Shown: in pieces, positions 23,759 through 32,313 of the stretch
How the letters are laid out: each line of letters opens with the position of its first letter
How positions within the stretch are numbered: the first letter of the stretch is position 1
Source: Chryseobacterium angstadtii
GTDB taxonomy: Bacteria > Bacteroidota > Bacteroidia > Flavobacteriales > Weeksellaceae
DNA length: 64,000 nt
Direction of reading: 5' to 3'
NCBI RefSeq assembly: GCF_001045465.1
Contig: NZ_LFND01000003.1
Location: forward strand, 558,001 to 622,000
Made by a program: the position numbers and the translations under genes
The notes under the pieces: model-generated
What the model was told of the DNA's origin: nothing
What the model saw: the letters and a program-made list of their open reading frames with translations, nothing else
Database searches by the model: none

Positions 23759-24214
23759 ATGGAAAATGTATTTGACGCAAAAGACGCTCAAAACTATATT
23801 AACAGAATAAATAATTTGGTGGAAGATACCCATGGTTTGTGGGGTAAAATGACAGTGGATCAGATGCTTGCACACTGTAATGTGTCTTATGAAATGGTAT
23901 ATGAACCTGAAAAACATAAAAAACCGGGATCTATTGCCAAGTTTATTCTGAAAACTTTTGTAAAGCCAAAAGTGATTGGAGAAAAAGCATATCCAAGAGA
24001 TTCTCCTACAGCTCCACAGTTTTTAATTACAGGAAGGAAAAATTTTGATGATGAGAAAAAAAGACTGATTGGTTTCATTCAGAAAACACAGCAGTTGGGA
24101 CCTGAAGCATTTGACGGTAAAGAATCATTTTCTTTCGGAAAATTAAACTATCAGGAATGGAATAATATGTTTGCGAAGCATTTGAACCATCACCTTTCCC
24201 AGTTTGGAGTTTAA
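23759..24214 (+). CDS. DUF1569 domain protein (DinB-like fold)
   Basis: The 151-residue protein matches the DUF1569 pattern, related to the DinB/YfiT four-helix bundle. It has the helix-end histidines of that fold: MTVDQMLAHCNVSYEM near residues 31-46 and the C-terminal FAKHLNHHLSQFGV. Together these could form a metal-binding triad, as in DinB-like hydrolases or transferases. No signal peptide is present, so it is cytoplasmic. No substrate is known. It opens a run of small same-strand genes that may share its promoter. Confidence 0.75.
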   Translation: MENVFDAKDAQNYINRINNLVEDTHGLWGKMTVDQMLAHCNVSYEMVYEPEKHKKPGSIAKFILKTFVKPKVIGEKAYPRDSPTAPQFLITGRKNFDDEKKRLIGFIQKTQQLGPEAFDGKESFSFGKLNYQEWNNMFAKHLNHHLSQFGV

Positions 24215-24225
24215 ACCTTTACACA

Positions 24226-24696
24226 ATGAAAAAATTTTTATGGATCCTCATTCTTGCCTGCAATTTTGCATGGGCACAAATGCCGGATATTTCAAATGTA
24301 TGGCTGAATAACAGTAAACCCTACATTGGAACTATTGGCGACCGTGGTCAGGAACTGAAACTGAAAGTCAATATTTCCGAACAGAACAAGAAAAACGACC
24401 AGGAATATTTTATTTCCGGGTATTCTCTCGTAGATGAAAACTATGCAAAGTTTGAAGGGAAAGTAACGATTACAAAATACAGGGATGCCAAAAGAAAAGG
24501 AGTGGTATTTGGAGAATATGAACTGGCAGAAGAAGCGAAAGGAAAACATTCAGGTATTTTTAAAGGTAGATTTGTGTATACCTTCAGGTGGAACAAGAAA
24601 ACTGAAAAGATAGAAGGACAGTATATAGAACTGATTGGAGATTGGAAAAGTTACGACGGATCACTGGATTTTAAAACCCGTTTAAAAAATCAATAA
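24226..24696 (+). CDS. Secreted protein of unknown function
   Basis: The 156-residue protein has a signal peptide (MKKFLWILILACNFAWAQ). The mature part is beta-rich and begins MPDISNVWLNNSKPYIGTIG, with a C-terminal IEGQYIELIGDWKSYDG stretch, suggesting a small beta barrel or sandwich. I do not recognise a family. It lies 11 bases after the DUF1569 gene and 2 bases before the small membrane protein, so these three are probably co-transcribed. Confidence 0.6.
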   Translation: MKKFLWILILACNFAWAQMPDISNVWLNNSKPYIGTIGDRGQELKLKVNISEQNKKNDQEYFISGYSLVDENYAKFEGKVTITKYRDAKRKGVVFGEYELAEEAKGKHSGIFKGRFVYTFRWNKKTEKIEGQYIELIGDWKSYDGSLDFKTRLKNQ

Positions 24697-24698
24697 CC

Positions 24699-25103
24699 AT
24701 GTTAAGACGAATATTGGCGGTCCCGGCCGGATTGATAGCAGGGATGATCTGCATCACCATCATTGAAAAAATAGGACATCAGCTTTATCCGCCGCCTGCA
24801 GCGGCCGGAAGCGGAGATATGGAAGCGATGAAAGAATATGTGGCAAGTGCCCCTTTCATGGCCTTGTTCTTTGTAATCATAGGATATGCTTTGGCGGCTT
24901 TCGTTTCAGGATTTACCGCTTCAAAAATTGCCAATAACGGAAAGCACACCTCTGCAGCTGTCTGTGGAGTTATTTTCCTTTTTATAACTCTTTATATGAT
25001 GTTTACACTGCCAACTCCTCTTTGGTTCTGGGTTCTTGGAGTCCTGGTTTGGGGATTGGTATGGGTAGGAAGTCAATTCGCTTTAAAAACAAGAAAAATA
25101 TAG
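24699..25103 (+). CDS. Small four-span membrane protein of unknown function
   Basis: The 134-residue protein has four hydrophobic spans at about residues 5-25, 50-72, 84-104 and 108-127. A proline- and glycine-rich loop (YPPPAAAGSGD) follows span 1. Short GxxxG-like packing motifs are visible. No catalytic residues stand out and no domain is recognised. It begins 2 bases after the secreted-protein stop. Confidence 0.6.
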   Translation: MLRRILAVPAGLIAGMICITIIEKIGHQLYPPPAAAGSGDMEAMKEYVASAPFMALFFVIIGYALAAFVSGFTASKIANNGKHTSAAVCGVIFLFITLYMMFTLPTPLWFWVLGVLVWGLVWVGSQFALKTRKI

Positions 25104-25180
25104 AATTTCTGGGATCAAGGTAAACCCAATACCTCTGATCTAGGCGATTCCGTATAACCATAAAAAATTAAAATGTATAT

Positions 25181-25552
25181 ATGAGATTAGGAGCATTTTC
25201 AATCAGCTTAAGTGTAAAAGACCTTGAAAAGTCTAAAGATTTTTACGAGAAACTGGGCTTTGCCGTTATGGCCGGTAAAATGGAACAGAATTATCTGATC
25301 ATGAAAAATGGAAGTACTCTGGTAGGGTTGTTTCAGGCAATGTTTGACGGAAATATGCTGACATTCAACCCGGGATGGGATGAAAATGCACAGAATCTTG
25401 AATCTTTTGACGATGTGCGAAGCATCCAGAAACATCTGCTGGAAAATGGAGTACAGCTTGATAAATCTGCTGATGAAACTACAGAAGGCCCGGAACATAT
25501 TTTTCTGAAAGATCCAGATGGTAATATGATTTTAATTGATCAGCACAGATAA
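25181..25552 (+). CDS. VOC (glyoxalase/bleomycin-resistance fold) protein
   Basis: The 123-residue protein has two beta-alpha-beta-beta-beta modules of the vicinal oxygen chelate fold. The first opens with FSISLSVKDLEKSKDFYEKLGF and the second ends FLKDPDGNMILIDQHR, the usual DPDGN turn. Residues that could bind a metal are visible (Glu in the last strands), but the metal site is not clear enough to name an enzyme. The nearest relatives are generic glyoxalase-like proteins. It is 8 bases upstream of an SRPBCC protein. Confidence 0.8.
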   Translation: MRLGAFSISLSVKDLEKSKDFYEKLGFAVMAGKMEQNYLIMKNGSTLVGLFQAMFDGNMLTFNPGWDENAQNLESFDDVRSIQKHLLENGVQLDKSADETTEGPEHIFLKDPDGNMILIDQHR

Positions 25553-25560
25553 CGGAATCT

Positions 25561-26103
25561 ATGAAAGTATTAAAAGGAATCATCCTCGTTCTGGCTTCCG
25601 TTCTTATCTTATGGATGGTGGTAGCAGCTTTTATTTCAGGAGACTGTGTTTATGAAAAATCAATCAGCATCAATGCTCCTACCGAAACAGTATGGCATCA
25701 AACCAATACATTAAAGGCAATGGATCAGTGGAGCCCATGGAATGATCTGGATCCGGGAATGAAGAAAGATTGGAGCGGAACCACAGGACAGATTGGAGAA
25801 AAAGTATGTTGGGACAGTCAGAAAGAGGCTGCCGGAAAAGGATGTCAGGAAATAAAAAAGATAGATGCAGCCGGGAAAAGAATAGATACGGATATTCAGT
25901 TTTTGACACCTTATAAAAGTGAGGCTCATACCTACGTGAAAATTATTCCGGAAGGTAGCGGAAGTAAAGTGACATGGGGATTCATATCAAAAATACCTTA
26001 TCCCTTTACGGTAATGAAAATGTTTACGAATATGGAAGGTGCTATAGGAAAAGATTACCAGAAGGGGCTTTCCAGATTAAAAGAATTATCTGAGAAACCT
26101 TAA
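25561..26103 (+). CDS. SRPBCC (START-like) family protein with N-terminal membrane anchor
   Basis: The 180-residue protein has one N-terminal hydrophobic segment (residues about 5-27), then a START-like domain. The opening strand-helix is YEKSISINAPTETVWHQTN and is followed by the WSPWND turn common in polyketide cyclase/dehydrase-type proteins (PF10604). The C-terminal helix covers MFTNMEGAIGKDYQKGLSRL. The family binds hydrophobic ligands in a deep cavity; the ligand here is unknown. The protein is probably exported and anchored, which is a little unusual for the family but common for this subgroup. Confidence 0.75.
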   Translation: MKVLKGIILVLASVLILWMVVAAFISGDCVYEKSISINAPTETVWHQTNTLKAMDQWSPWNDLDPGMKKDWSGTTGQIGEKVCWDSQKEAAGKGCQEIKKIDAAGKRIDTDIQFLTPYKSEAHTYVKIIPEGSGSKVTWGFISKIPYPFTVMKMFTNMEGAIGKDYQKGLSRLKELSEKP

Positions 26104-26143
26104 ACAGAAACTCATTAAAACTTAACAAATAAAAAAAACAATC

Positions 26144-26593
26144 ATGGCATCAGTAAACGTTTATTTAACATTTAATGGAAACTGCAAAGAAGCATTCGAT
26201 TTCTATAAGTCAGTTTTCGGAGGAGAATATCCTTACATCGGAACTTTCGGGGAAATGCCTCCAATGGAAGGCAAGGAAACTCCTGAGGGAGACAAAGACA
26301 AAATCATGCACGTTTCCCTTCCTATTTCAAAGGAAACCATCCTGATGGGAAGCGATACAGGAGGAGAATGGGCATCTCATTTCAAAGCAGGAAATAATTT
26401 CTCCATTTCCGTAAACGCAGAATCTAAAGAAGAAGCGGACAAGCTGTTCAGCGGGCTTTCAGCAGGCGGACAGGTTACCATGCCGATGGCAGATACTTTC
26501 TGGGGCGCTTATTTCGGAATGTTTACCGATAAATTTGAGATCAACTGGATGGTAAACTATGACGATCCTGCTAAAATGCAGCAGCATCCGTAA
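26144..26593 (+). CDS. PhnB-like VOC protein
   Basis: The 149-residue protein has the PhnB/3-demethylubiquinone methyltransferase-like VOC pattern. It starts VNVYLTFNGNCKEAFDFYKSVF, has an internal IMHVSLPI strand, and ends with DTFWGAYFGMFTDKFEINWMVN, the typical last strand pair. It is likely cytoplasmic. Members are often annotated as glyoxalase-like without known substrate. A terminator follows, so this ends the run of small genes from 23.7 kb. Confidence 0.85.
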   Translation: MASVNVYLTFNGNCKEAFDFYKSVFGGEYPYIGTFGEMPPMEGKETPEGDKDKIMHVSLPISKETILMGSDTGGEWASHFKAGNNFSISVNAESKEEADKLFSGLSAGGQVTMPMADTFWGAYFGMFTDKFEINWMVNYDDPAKMQQHP

Positions 26594-26627
26594 ATTTATA
26601 TTTTAAATACGAAATATAGTTAAAACT

Positions 26628-26656
26628 AACCGGCAGATTTTTCTGTCGGTTTTTAT
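26628..26656 (+). terminator. Rho-independent terminator
   Basis: The stem AACCGGCAG / CTGTCGGTT with a short T-rich loop is followed by TTTTATTTTA. Confidence 0.8.
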
Positions 26657-26693
26657 TTTATAATACATTTGCATTTCAAAAATTTTTAAATTT

Positions 26694-26778
26694 GAGGATA
26701 GGCAGCAGATGAGAGGAAGCAGGGATTAGAAATTAGGACGGGTGATAAAGCCTACTGCTTAACGCTTACTGCCTAAAG
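26694..26778. repeat. Heptad-periodic array with two opposite arms
   Basis: Eight G-starting 7-mers run from 26694 (GAGGATA, GGCAGCA, GATGAGA, GGAAGCA, GGGATTA, GAAATTA, GGACGGG, TGATAAA). After a single G at 26750, four C-starting 7-mers follow (CCTACTG, CTTAACG, CTTACTG, CCTAAAG). The arms are reverse-complement in style and abut almost directly. The array lies just upstream of the DUF1398 gene. Confidence 0.75.
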
Positions 26779-26796
26779 CAAAAAAACAAAACAGAT

Positions 26797-27189
26797 ATGA
26801 AATTTACAATCGAACAGATCAAAGCAGAACATCAGAAAGTAAAAAGCGGAGCAGACTTTCCTCAATATATTAAAGCCATAAAAGATCTTGGTGTTTCAAA
26901 GTATACCGTGGCTGTTGCAGATGGAAATACCCAGTATTTTGATACGGAAAACGAAACGGCGCAGACCGGAAAGAAGTATGAGCCACTTAACATTTCCCGG
27001 AACCTAAATCTGGAATATTTTAAAGAAAGACTGAAGCTTCATCAGCAAGGCGGAACAGATTATCCTACATTCTGCAACGACTGCGCAGAAAATGGAGTAA
27101 TAGGTTGGAAAATGGATCTTAATGCAATGACCTGTACTTACCTGGATGAACAAGGAAACGAAATTCTGGTAGAACAGATTCCCGGCTAA
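26797..27189 (+). CDS. DUF1398 family protein (YbcV-like)
   Basis: The 130-residue protein matches DUF1398, a family that includes E. coli YbcV and is sometimes labelled phage envelope protein. The start MKFTIEQIKAEHQKVKSGAD, the strand SKYTVAVADGNTQYFD and the C-terminal GGTDYPTFCNDCAENGVIGW with a CxxC-like pair (FCNDCAENG) are characteristic. No signal peptide is present. The true function is not established. It stands alone between two heptad-repeat spacers, and no phage genes are nearby. Confidence 0.85.
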   Translation: MKFTIEQIKAEHQKVKSGADFPQYIKAIKDLGVSKYTVAVADGNTQYFDTENETAQTGKKYEPLNISRNLNLEYFKERLKLHQQGGTDYPTFCNDCAENGVIGWKMDLNAMTCTYLDEQGNEILVEQIPG

Positions 27190-27213
27190 CAAACAACAGT
27201 CTGTTAATTATTC

Positions 27214-27269
27214 CCCAAAACCCGAAAGCCCGAATCACGAATCACGAAACCCGTACCCCGAAACCCAAT
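27214..27269. repeat. Heptad-periodic C-rich arm
   Basis: Units of mostly 7 bases follow the DUF1398 stop: CCCAAAA, CCCGAAA, then GCCCGAA, TCACGAA twice, ACCCGTA, CCCCGAA and ACCCAAT. CGAA-type cores recur at 7-base steps, with one 8-base step. Confidence 0.7.
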
Positions 27270-27280
27270 ACACGTATTGT

Positions 27281-27311
27281 TTGCTATTATTGATTTAAAT
27301 TATTAATTTTG
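27281..27311 (+). promoter_or_regulatory. Bacteroidota-type promoter for the DUF2490 gene
   Basis: A TTG at 27281-27283 and TAATTTTG at 27304-27311 are separated by 20 bases, fitting the TTG / TAnnTTTG consensus. The leader to the ATG at 27344 is about 27 bases. Confidence 0.65.
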
Positions 27312-27343
27312 TTTTGCACGATAGATAATAGTAATTGAATAAT

Positions 27344-28021
27344 ATGAGAAAGGTCTTTACCAGGTTGGCATGTATAGTATTAAGTTTGGGATCGCTGGCT
27401 GCATGGGCGCAGAAAAACGATTTAGGAGCATGGTATATGTATTTCGGAAATAATAAGATCAGCAAAAAGCTGAACTGGCACAACGAGATTCAGTACAGAA
27501 ACTTTGATGCGGTAGGAGACCTGGAACAGTTACTCATCCGTACCGGAATTGGATATGATCTGAGTGAAAACAACAATAATGTTTTGCTGGGCTATGGTTT
27601 TATCCTGAGTCAGCCTTATGTAAACGGAGAGAAGAAGGAAAATATAGAACACAGAATCTTCCAGCAGTTCATTACCAAACAGAAATTCGGACGTTTCAAT
27701 CTGCAGCACAGATACCGTTTGGAAGAACGTTTCCTGCAGGATGATTTCAGAATGAGATTCCGTTATATGATCGGGCTGAATATTCCGATTACCCAGAAAG
27801 AAATGCTTCCGAAATCATTATATGCTTCCGTGTATAATGAGATTTTTCTGCATTTTGATAATCCCGTTTTCGACAGAAACAGGGTGTATGGAGCTTTGGG
27901 ATACGTAATTAACAAAAATATGAGGATAGAAGCCGGCTACATGAACCAGATCCAGGAGAATAAAAACCGCGGACAGATTCAGATCGGTTTTTATAATAAT
28001 ATTCCTTTTAATAAAAATTAA
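27344..28021 (+). CDS. DUF2490 outer-membrane beta-barrel-like protein
   Basis: The 225-residue protein has a signal peptide (MRKVFTRLACIVLSLGSLAAWAQ). The mature part is a series of amphipathic strands with alternating aromatic residues, as in DUF2490 proteins, which are predicted outer-membrane barrels. Markers are GAWYMYFGNNKIS near the mature N-terminus and RHRY-type turns such as NLQHRYRLEERF. The ATG at 27344 is chosen over a TTG at 27335 because it begins the signal peptide and fits the promoter spacing. The function is unknown. Confidence 0.8.
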   Translation: MRKVFTRLACIVLSLGSLAAWAQKNDLGAWYMYFGNNKISKKLNWHNEIQYRNFDAVGDLEQLLIRTGIGYDLSENNNNVLLGYGFILSQPYVNGEKKENIEHRIFQQFITKQKFGRFNLQHRYRLEERFLQDDFRMRFRYMIGLNIPITQKEMLPKSLYASVYNEIFLHFDNPVFDRNRVYGALGYVINKNMRIEAGYMNQIQENKNRGQIQIGFYNNIPFNKN

Positions 28022-28109
28022 TATTGACAGTTCCTGCCGGATGCTTTGATGAAGAAAAAAACTGTTAGTTTAGAAAACAGAATCAACAGATAAAAATAAA
28101 TAAACACAT

Positions 28110-29114
28110 ATGCATTCAGGGAAAAGATTTGGAGCGATTGAGTTCGCTACCTGGACAAGACGCAGTATCTATGTTTTAACGATACTGTCTGCAATACCCA
28201 CAGTATTGTACTTTTTAGGGTGGAAATTCGTTTCCGTTCCCTGGCAGCCCATTGCTATTCTGGGAACAGCAGTGGCCTTTATTGTAGGTTTCAAAAATAA
28301 TGCGAGCTACAGCAGACTTTGGGAAGCCAGACAGATTTATGGCGCTATTATCAATGACAGCCGTAGTTTCGGGTATATCCTGAGAGATGCACTTTCTGGT
28401 AAAGATCCCGGAAAAGTAAAGGAGATGTTTCTTCGTCATTATGCCTGGCTTACGGCCCTTCGTTTTCAGTTGAGAGAACCCAGAGCATGGGAAAATATGG
28501 GAACGGCGCAGTATGACGAATATGCAAAAAAATATGATATTCCGGAAAGGCAGACCAAAATAGAAGACGAGCTTAAAAAATACCTTTCGGAAACGGAACT
28601 TCAGTATATTTTAAGCAAAAAGAACAGAGCTACCCAATTGATGGCCAGTCAGAGCAAAGAACTTTCCGAAGCTTATGCCAAAGGAGAGATCAATGATTTT
28701 CAGTGGACACAGATTAATCAGCAGCTGGTAAAATTTACCGATGATCAGGGAAAAGCCGAAAGAATCAAAAACTTTCCGTATCCCCGAAATTTTTCATCAA
28801 TTACCACTTATCTTTTGCTGCTCTTCATCCTTTTTGTTCCTTTTGGATTATTAAAAGAACTGGATAAACTTGGTGAGGGAACGGTTTTGGAAGGCTGGAC
28901 AATATGGTTTAATATTCCGTTTTCATTGATGGTAACCTGGTGCTTCCATACGCTGGACAGTGTAGGAGAGGCCTCCGTAAACCCTTTTGAAGGCAGCCCG
29001 AATGATGTACCGATCACCCAGATCAGCCGTACCATAGAGATTGATATGAGAGATATGCTGGATGAAGCTGATCTTCCGCCAGCCATTGCTCCAAAGAACA
29101 ATATTGTACTTTAA
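28110..29114 (+). CDS. Bestrophin-like (UPF0187) membrane channel protein
   Basis: The 334-residue protein matches bacterial bestrophin homologues (PF01062), pentameric channels studied as models of human bestrophin. Two early spans lie at about residues 20-55, followed by the conserved GFKNNASYSRLWEARQIYGAI segment (residues about 60-80, shown in part). Two further spans occur near residues 228-280, with the FVPFGLL and HTLDSVGEASVNPFEG motifs after. Bacterial members conduct cations or anions depending on species, so selectivity is not assigned. It is followed by a large palindrome. Confidence 0.88.
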   Translation: MHSGKRFGAIEFATWTRRSIYVLTILSAIPTVLYFLGWKFVSVPWQPIAILGTAVAFIVGFKNNASYSRLWEARQIYGAIINDSRSFGYILRDALSGKDPGKVKEMFLRHYAWLTALRFQLREPRAWENMGTAQYDEYAKKYDIPERQTKIEDELKKYLSETELQYILSKKNRATQLMASQSKELSEAYAKGEINDFQWTQINQQLVKFTDDQGKAERIKNFPYPRNFSSITTYLLLLFILFVPFGLLKELDKLGEGTVLEGWTIWFNIPFSLMVTWCFHTLDSVGEASVNPFEGSPNDVPITQISRTIEIDMRDMLDEADLPPAIAPKNNIVL

Positions 29115-29132
29115 TAACAAAAAAGACCCACC

Positions 29133-29165
29133 AAACCTTATAGGTTTTCAAAACCTATAAGGTTT
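29133..29165. repeat. 33-base perfect palindrome
   Basis: Two 16-base arms, AAACCTTATAGGTTTT and its reverse complement, surround a single C at 29149. Each arm is itself partly palindromic. It is followed by an A-rich and not a T-rich run on the plus strand, so a simple plus-strand terminator is unlikely. The rest of the gap to 29325 is low-complexity A/C-rich sequence without a gene. Confidence 0.85.
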
Positions 29166-29325
29166 AAAAAAGAAAAAGAAAAGGATAAAAAGCAAAAAAG
29201 CTGAAAATCTCCAATTTTCTTACGCCTTAAAAACATCTACCTTAAACAACCTTGCACCTTCACAATAACCAACAAAAAAGGTTCAGTTAACCAAACCCAA
29301 ACAACAACTAAAACAACAACTCAAA

Positions 29326-30939
29326 ATGATTCACAGTTATGTTATCATATCCATTGCAGTTCTATTGTCTGTAATGATATTGGTGATGATAGGGCAAAAG
29401 CTGAAAGTAGCTTATCCTATTTTCCTGGTGATTGCCGGTCTTCTGATCAGTTTAATTCCCGGAATGCCTCATATTGAAATAGAGCCCGATCTCGTATTCC
29501 TTATTTTCCTTCCCCCGATTCTGTTTGAAGCGGCATGGTTTACCTCGTGGCAGGATTTTCACAAATGGAGAAAGCAGATCTTTTCTATGGCTTTCGGGCT
29601 GGTGTTCTTAACTTCCGTAGTGGTGGCTTATCTCTCATCTTCCATTATTCCGGGGCTCACCGTTGCAATGGGCTTCCTTTTGGGAGGGGTAAATTCTCCA
29701 CCCGATGCCGTAGCGGCTACATCCGTGCTGAAGCATATGAAAATTCCGAAAAAAATTACCAGTATCCTTGAAGGCGAAAGTCTGATCAATGATGCTTCCA
29801 GTTTAATTGTATTTAAATTTGCTCTGGCAGCTGTTATTTCAGGGCAGTTTATCTGGAGAGATGCTATTCAGGATTTCTTTATGATGGCAGTAGGTGGAGT
29901 GGCAGTAGGTGTTGCGGTAGGAATGTTATTTGGAGCTTTGCTGAAGATTATTCCTTCCAATTCCAATATTGATACCGTGATTACGCTTATCGTTCCTTAC
30001 ATTATGTATGTTGGAGCGGAACATTTCCATTTTTCGGGAGTACTGGCGGTAGTGGCGGGAGGACTTCTGATGTCTTACAATTCGCACTGTTATTTAAGTC
30101 ATACTTCAAGGATACAGTCCGGAAATGTATGGAGTGTCCTGATATTCCTGATGAATACCATTATTTTTATTCTGATAGGACTTGAACTTCCTGTAGTGGT
30201 TGCGGCCATGAAAGACTATACCATTTCAGAAGGAATCTTTTACAGCGTGGTGATTGGAGGTGTTATTATTCTGACCAGAATACTGTACAGCTATGCGGTG
30301 ATGTATTTCCCGAGACTCTGCTCTAAAGAATTAAGATTAAAAATTCCAAAACCGGATTGGCGGGAACCTTTCATTATCAGCTTTGCTGCAATGAGAGGAG
30401 TGGTGTCATTGGCTGCAGCTCTTTCCATTCCTGCTTTTCTGCCAAATGGAGAAGCTTTTCCGCACAGGAATATCATTTTATTCGTAACTTTCGTCATCAT
30501 ATTAATCACCTTGGTTGGGCAGGGACTTCTTCTTACGCCTATCTTAAAATGGTTAAAAATAGACGATGCAGGAAGCGAGCTGCCGGAAGAAAAACAGGAA
30601 GTGATCCTGATGCGTAAACTTAAAGAAACGGCACTGCACAAACTTGACAATGATTTTTCTGAACTGGCCGTGAAAAATACACTGGTACGTCATCAGAAAC
30701 ATAAATTGGAAACCGAAATGATGCTGATGGCAGATAAAGCCCAATGTATGGCTTCTACGGGAGATTATGTGAATGCTGTCAATGAAAATAAAGATGTGCT
30801 CCGCCAGATTATCCAGGCCCAGAGAAACGAACTGCACCGGATGAAAAAAGAAAAAATATTTGATGATCATGTGATGAGAAGTATAGAAATGCAGCTGGAT
30901 TTCGATGAAGCCAAAATCACAGGATTTTCTCACAGCTAA
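29326..30939 (+). CDS. CPA1-family Na+/H+ antiporter
   Basis: The 537-residue protein has about 12 membrane spans up to residue 410 and a charged cytoplasmic tail of about 125 residues. The NhaP/NHE hallmark is GGVNSPPDAVAATSVLKHM followed by LEGESLINDASSLIVF (residues about 120-165), which includes the ND ion-binding pair. The start at 29326 fits the first hydrophobic span. It should exchange Na+ or K+ for protons and serve pH or salt homeostasis. The tail has coiled, acidic and basic stretches that may be regulatory. Confidence 0.92.
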   Translation: MIHSYVIISIAVLLSVMILVMIGQKLKVAYPIFLVIAGLLISLIPGMPHIEIEPDLVFLIFLPPILFEAAWFTSWQDFHKWRKQIFSMAFGLVFLTSVVVAYLSSSIIPGLTVAMGFLLGGVNSPPDAVAATSVLKHMKIPKKITSILEGESLINDASSLIVFKFALAAVISGQFIWRDAIQDFFMMAVGGVAVGVAVGMLFGALLKIIPSNSNIDTVITLIVPYIMYVGAEHFHFSGVLAVVAGGLLMSYNSHCYLSHTSRIQSGNVWSVLIFLMNTIIFILIGLELPVVVAAMKDYTISEGIFYSVVIGGVIILTRILYSYAVMYFPRLCSKELRLKIPKPDWREPFIISFAAMRGVVSLAAALSIPAFLPNGEAFPHRNIILFVTFVIILITLVGQGLLLTPILKWLKIDDAGSELPEEKQEVILMRKLKETALHKLDNDFSELAVKNTLVRHQKHKLETEMMLMADKAQCMASTGDYVNAVNENKDVLRQIIQAQRNELHRMKKEKIFDDHVMRSIEMQLDFDEAKITGFSHS

Positions 30940-30963
30940 AACTGTAACATTAAATCTGATCCA

Positions 30964-31389
30964 ATGAATACACCCATCACTGTTCAGTACAAAATAAACG
31001 CTCCAATTGAAAAAGTATGGAATGCGCTGACCGATAAAAACGAAATGAAATCCTGGTATTTTACAATTCCGGATTTTGTTTTGGAAACAGGGAAAGAATT
31101 TGATTTTTACGAATCCTGCGATGGAGGGAAATACCTTCATCATTGCCGTATTGAAGAAATTATTCCTAATAAGAAATTAAAGCATACCTGGGCATATCCG
31201 GAACTTTCTGACGCTGTAACTACGGTAACATGGGATCTTCTGAAGGAAAATGAAGGAACTCTGGTCACATTAATCCATGAAAATATCGAAGGCTTTGATG
31301 GGCTGGGGGAAGTCTTTTCCAGAAAGAGCTTTACTGAAGGCTGGCATGCAATTATTGGACAGAGCATGAAAGAATACCTGGAAAAATAA
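30964..31389 (+). CDS. AHSA1-type SRPBCC domain protein
   Basis: The 141-residue protein matches activator-of-Hsp90-like START proteins (PF08327). The opening strand is TVQYKINAPIEKVWNALTDK and the KSWYF turn, with the C-terminal helix SRKSFTEGWHAIIGQSMKEYLEK seen in parts. There is no signal peptide. Bacterial members bind small hydrophobic ligands and seldom have a known role. It begins 24 bases after the antiporter stop and ends 5 bases before the GNAT gene, so it probably shares a transcript with both downstream genes. Confidence 0.82.
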   Translation: MNTPITVQYKINAPIEKVWNALTDKNEMKSWYFTIPDFVLETGKEFDFYESCDGGKYLHHCRIEEIIPNKKLKHTWAYPELSDAVTTVTWDLLKENEGTLVTLIHENIEGFDGLGEVFSRKSFTEGWHAIIGQSMKEYLEK

Positions 31390-31394
31390 AGAAA

Positions 31395-31904
31395 ATGATT
31401 AAGCTGAAAACATTCGAAACAGAAGATATTCCTGAACTGATTTCTAAAATTAAAGACAAAAGAGAGCTGCTTCAGTTTGCCGGCCCCGCCTACCATTTTC
31501 CCCTGACAAAAGAACAGCTGATGGGTGATGTGGAAAACGAAAACAGACAGATGTTTAAGATTTCTGAAGAAACCGGGGACAGAGTGATTGGCCATGCACA
31601 GTTATTTTTAAAAGAAAAAACCTTTCTGCTGGGAAGAATTCTGATCTGGGACGAAAACAACAGAGGAAAAGGCTATGGAAAGAAAGTGGTACAGGAATTA
31701 CTGCAATACGGCTTTGGTCATTTTGATCGAAAAACAGCAGAACTCAATGTTTACGACTGGAATACCGGTGCTATTGAATGCTACAAAAAAGTAGGTTTTG
31801 AAATAGATCCGGACGTTATGAGTGAAGTCAGTATTGATAATGAATCGTGGCTTTCCATTAATATGAAAATCAGTAAAAATACTTTTGAATTCAGGAAAAT
31901 ATGA
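31395..31904 (+). CDS. GNAT-family N-acetyltransferase
   Basis: The 169-residue protein has the GNAT fold. The acetyl-CoA binding loop (motif A, Q/RxxGxG/A) is WDENNRGKGYGKKVVQELL near residues 93-110. Motif B reaches LNVYDWNTGAIECYKKVGFE, the typical N..A...Y.k.GF signature, near residues 115-137. The acceptor is unknown; RimJ/RimL-like or small-molecule acetylation are both possible. Its stop overlaps the start of the next gene by 4 bases. Confidence 0.88.
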   Translation: MIKLKTFETEDIPELISKIKDKRELLQFAGPAYHFPLTKEQLMGDVENENRQMFKISEETGDRVIGHAQLFLKEKTFLLGRILIWDENNRGKGYGKKVVQELLQYGFGHFDRKTAELNVYDWNTGAIECYKKVGFEIDPDVMSEVSIDNESWLSINMKISKNTFEFRKI

Positions 31905-32278
31905 CATTTACAGCGCTCCGTCCTATACTTTGGACAGAAAATATAGATGAGACCATCGAATTTTATACCCGGATTTTAGGGTTTACTCTGATGGGAAGAA
32001 ATGATGACTGGCAATGGGCTTCGCTTTGTAAAGATGAAGTGCAGATCATGCTTTCTCAGAATGAATACGAAAAAAAGAGCGGAATAGGCTTTACAGGCTC
32101 ATTTTATTTCAATGTAGACAATGTGGATGAACTCTGGGAAGATCTTAAAACAAAAGCGAAAGTCTGCTATGAAATCGAGACTTTTGACTGGGAAATGAGA
32201 GAGTTTGCGATCTATGACAACAATGGTTATTTGTTACAATTTGGACAGTCTGTCGATACTATTGGCAATACGGAATAA
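31901..32278 (+). CDS. VOC-family protein (bleomycin-resistance/glyoxalase-like)
   Basis: The 125-residue protein starts inside the GNAT gene through an ATGA overlap. The VOC pattern is clear: LRPILWTENIDETIEFYTRILGF at the start, the middle strand FYFNVDNVDELWEDLK, and the closing EMREFAIYDNNGYLLQFGQ. It resembles the small bleomycin-resistance-type proteins, but no binding residues identify a ligand. Coupling to an acetyltransferase suggests a shared small-molecule detoxification role, which is only an inference. Confidence 0.85.
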   Translation: MTFTALRPILWTENIDETIEFYTRILGFTLMGRNDDWQWASLCKDEVQIMLSQNEYEKKSGIGFTGSFYFNVDNVDELWEDLKTKAKVCYEIETFDWEMREFAIYDNNGYLLQFGQSVDTIGNTE

Positions 32279-32293
32279 AATTTGCTATTTTTG
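32262..32293 (+). promoter_or_regulatory. Bacteroidota-type promoter for the glutaminyl cyclotransferase gene
   Basis: TTG at 32262-32264 and TATTTTTG at 32286-32293 are separated by 21 bases. The ATG at 32314 lies 20 bases after the -7 box. The -33 part overlaps the end of the upstream gene. Confidence 0.65.
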
Positions 32294-32313
32294 GGGAAAT
32301 ATTTAGAAATTCA

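Noticed and set aside
26797..27189. Phage origin suggested by the label phage envelope protein for DUF1398.
   Set aside because: No other phage genes are near, and the family occurs widely outside prophages.
30553..31143. Minus-strand frame of about 196 codons across the antiporter end and AHSA1 gene.
   Set aside because: It overlaps two well-supported plus-strand genes and has no homology or promoter.
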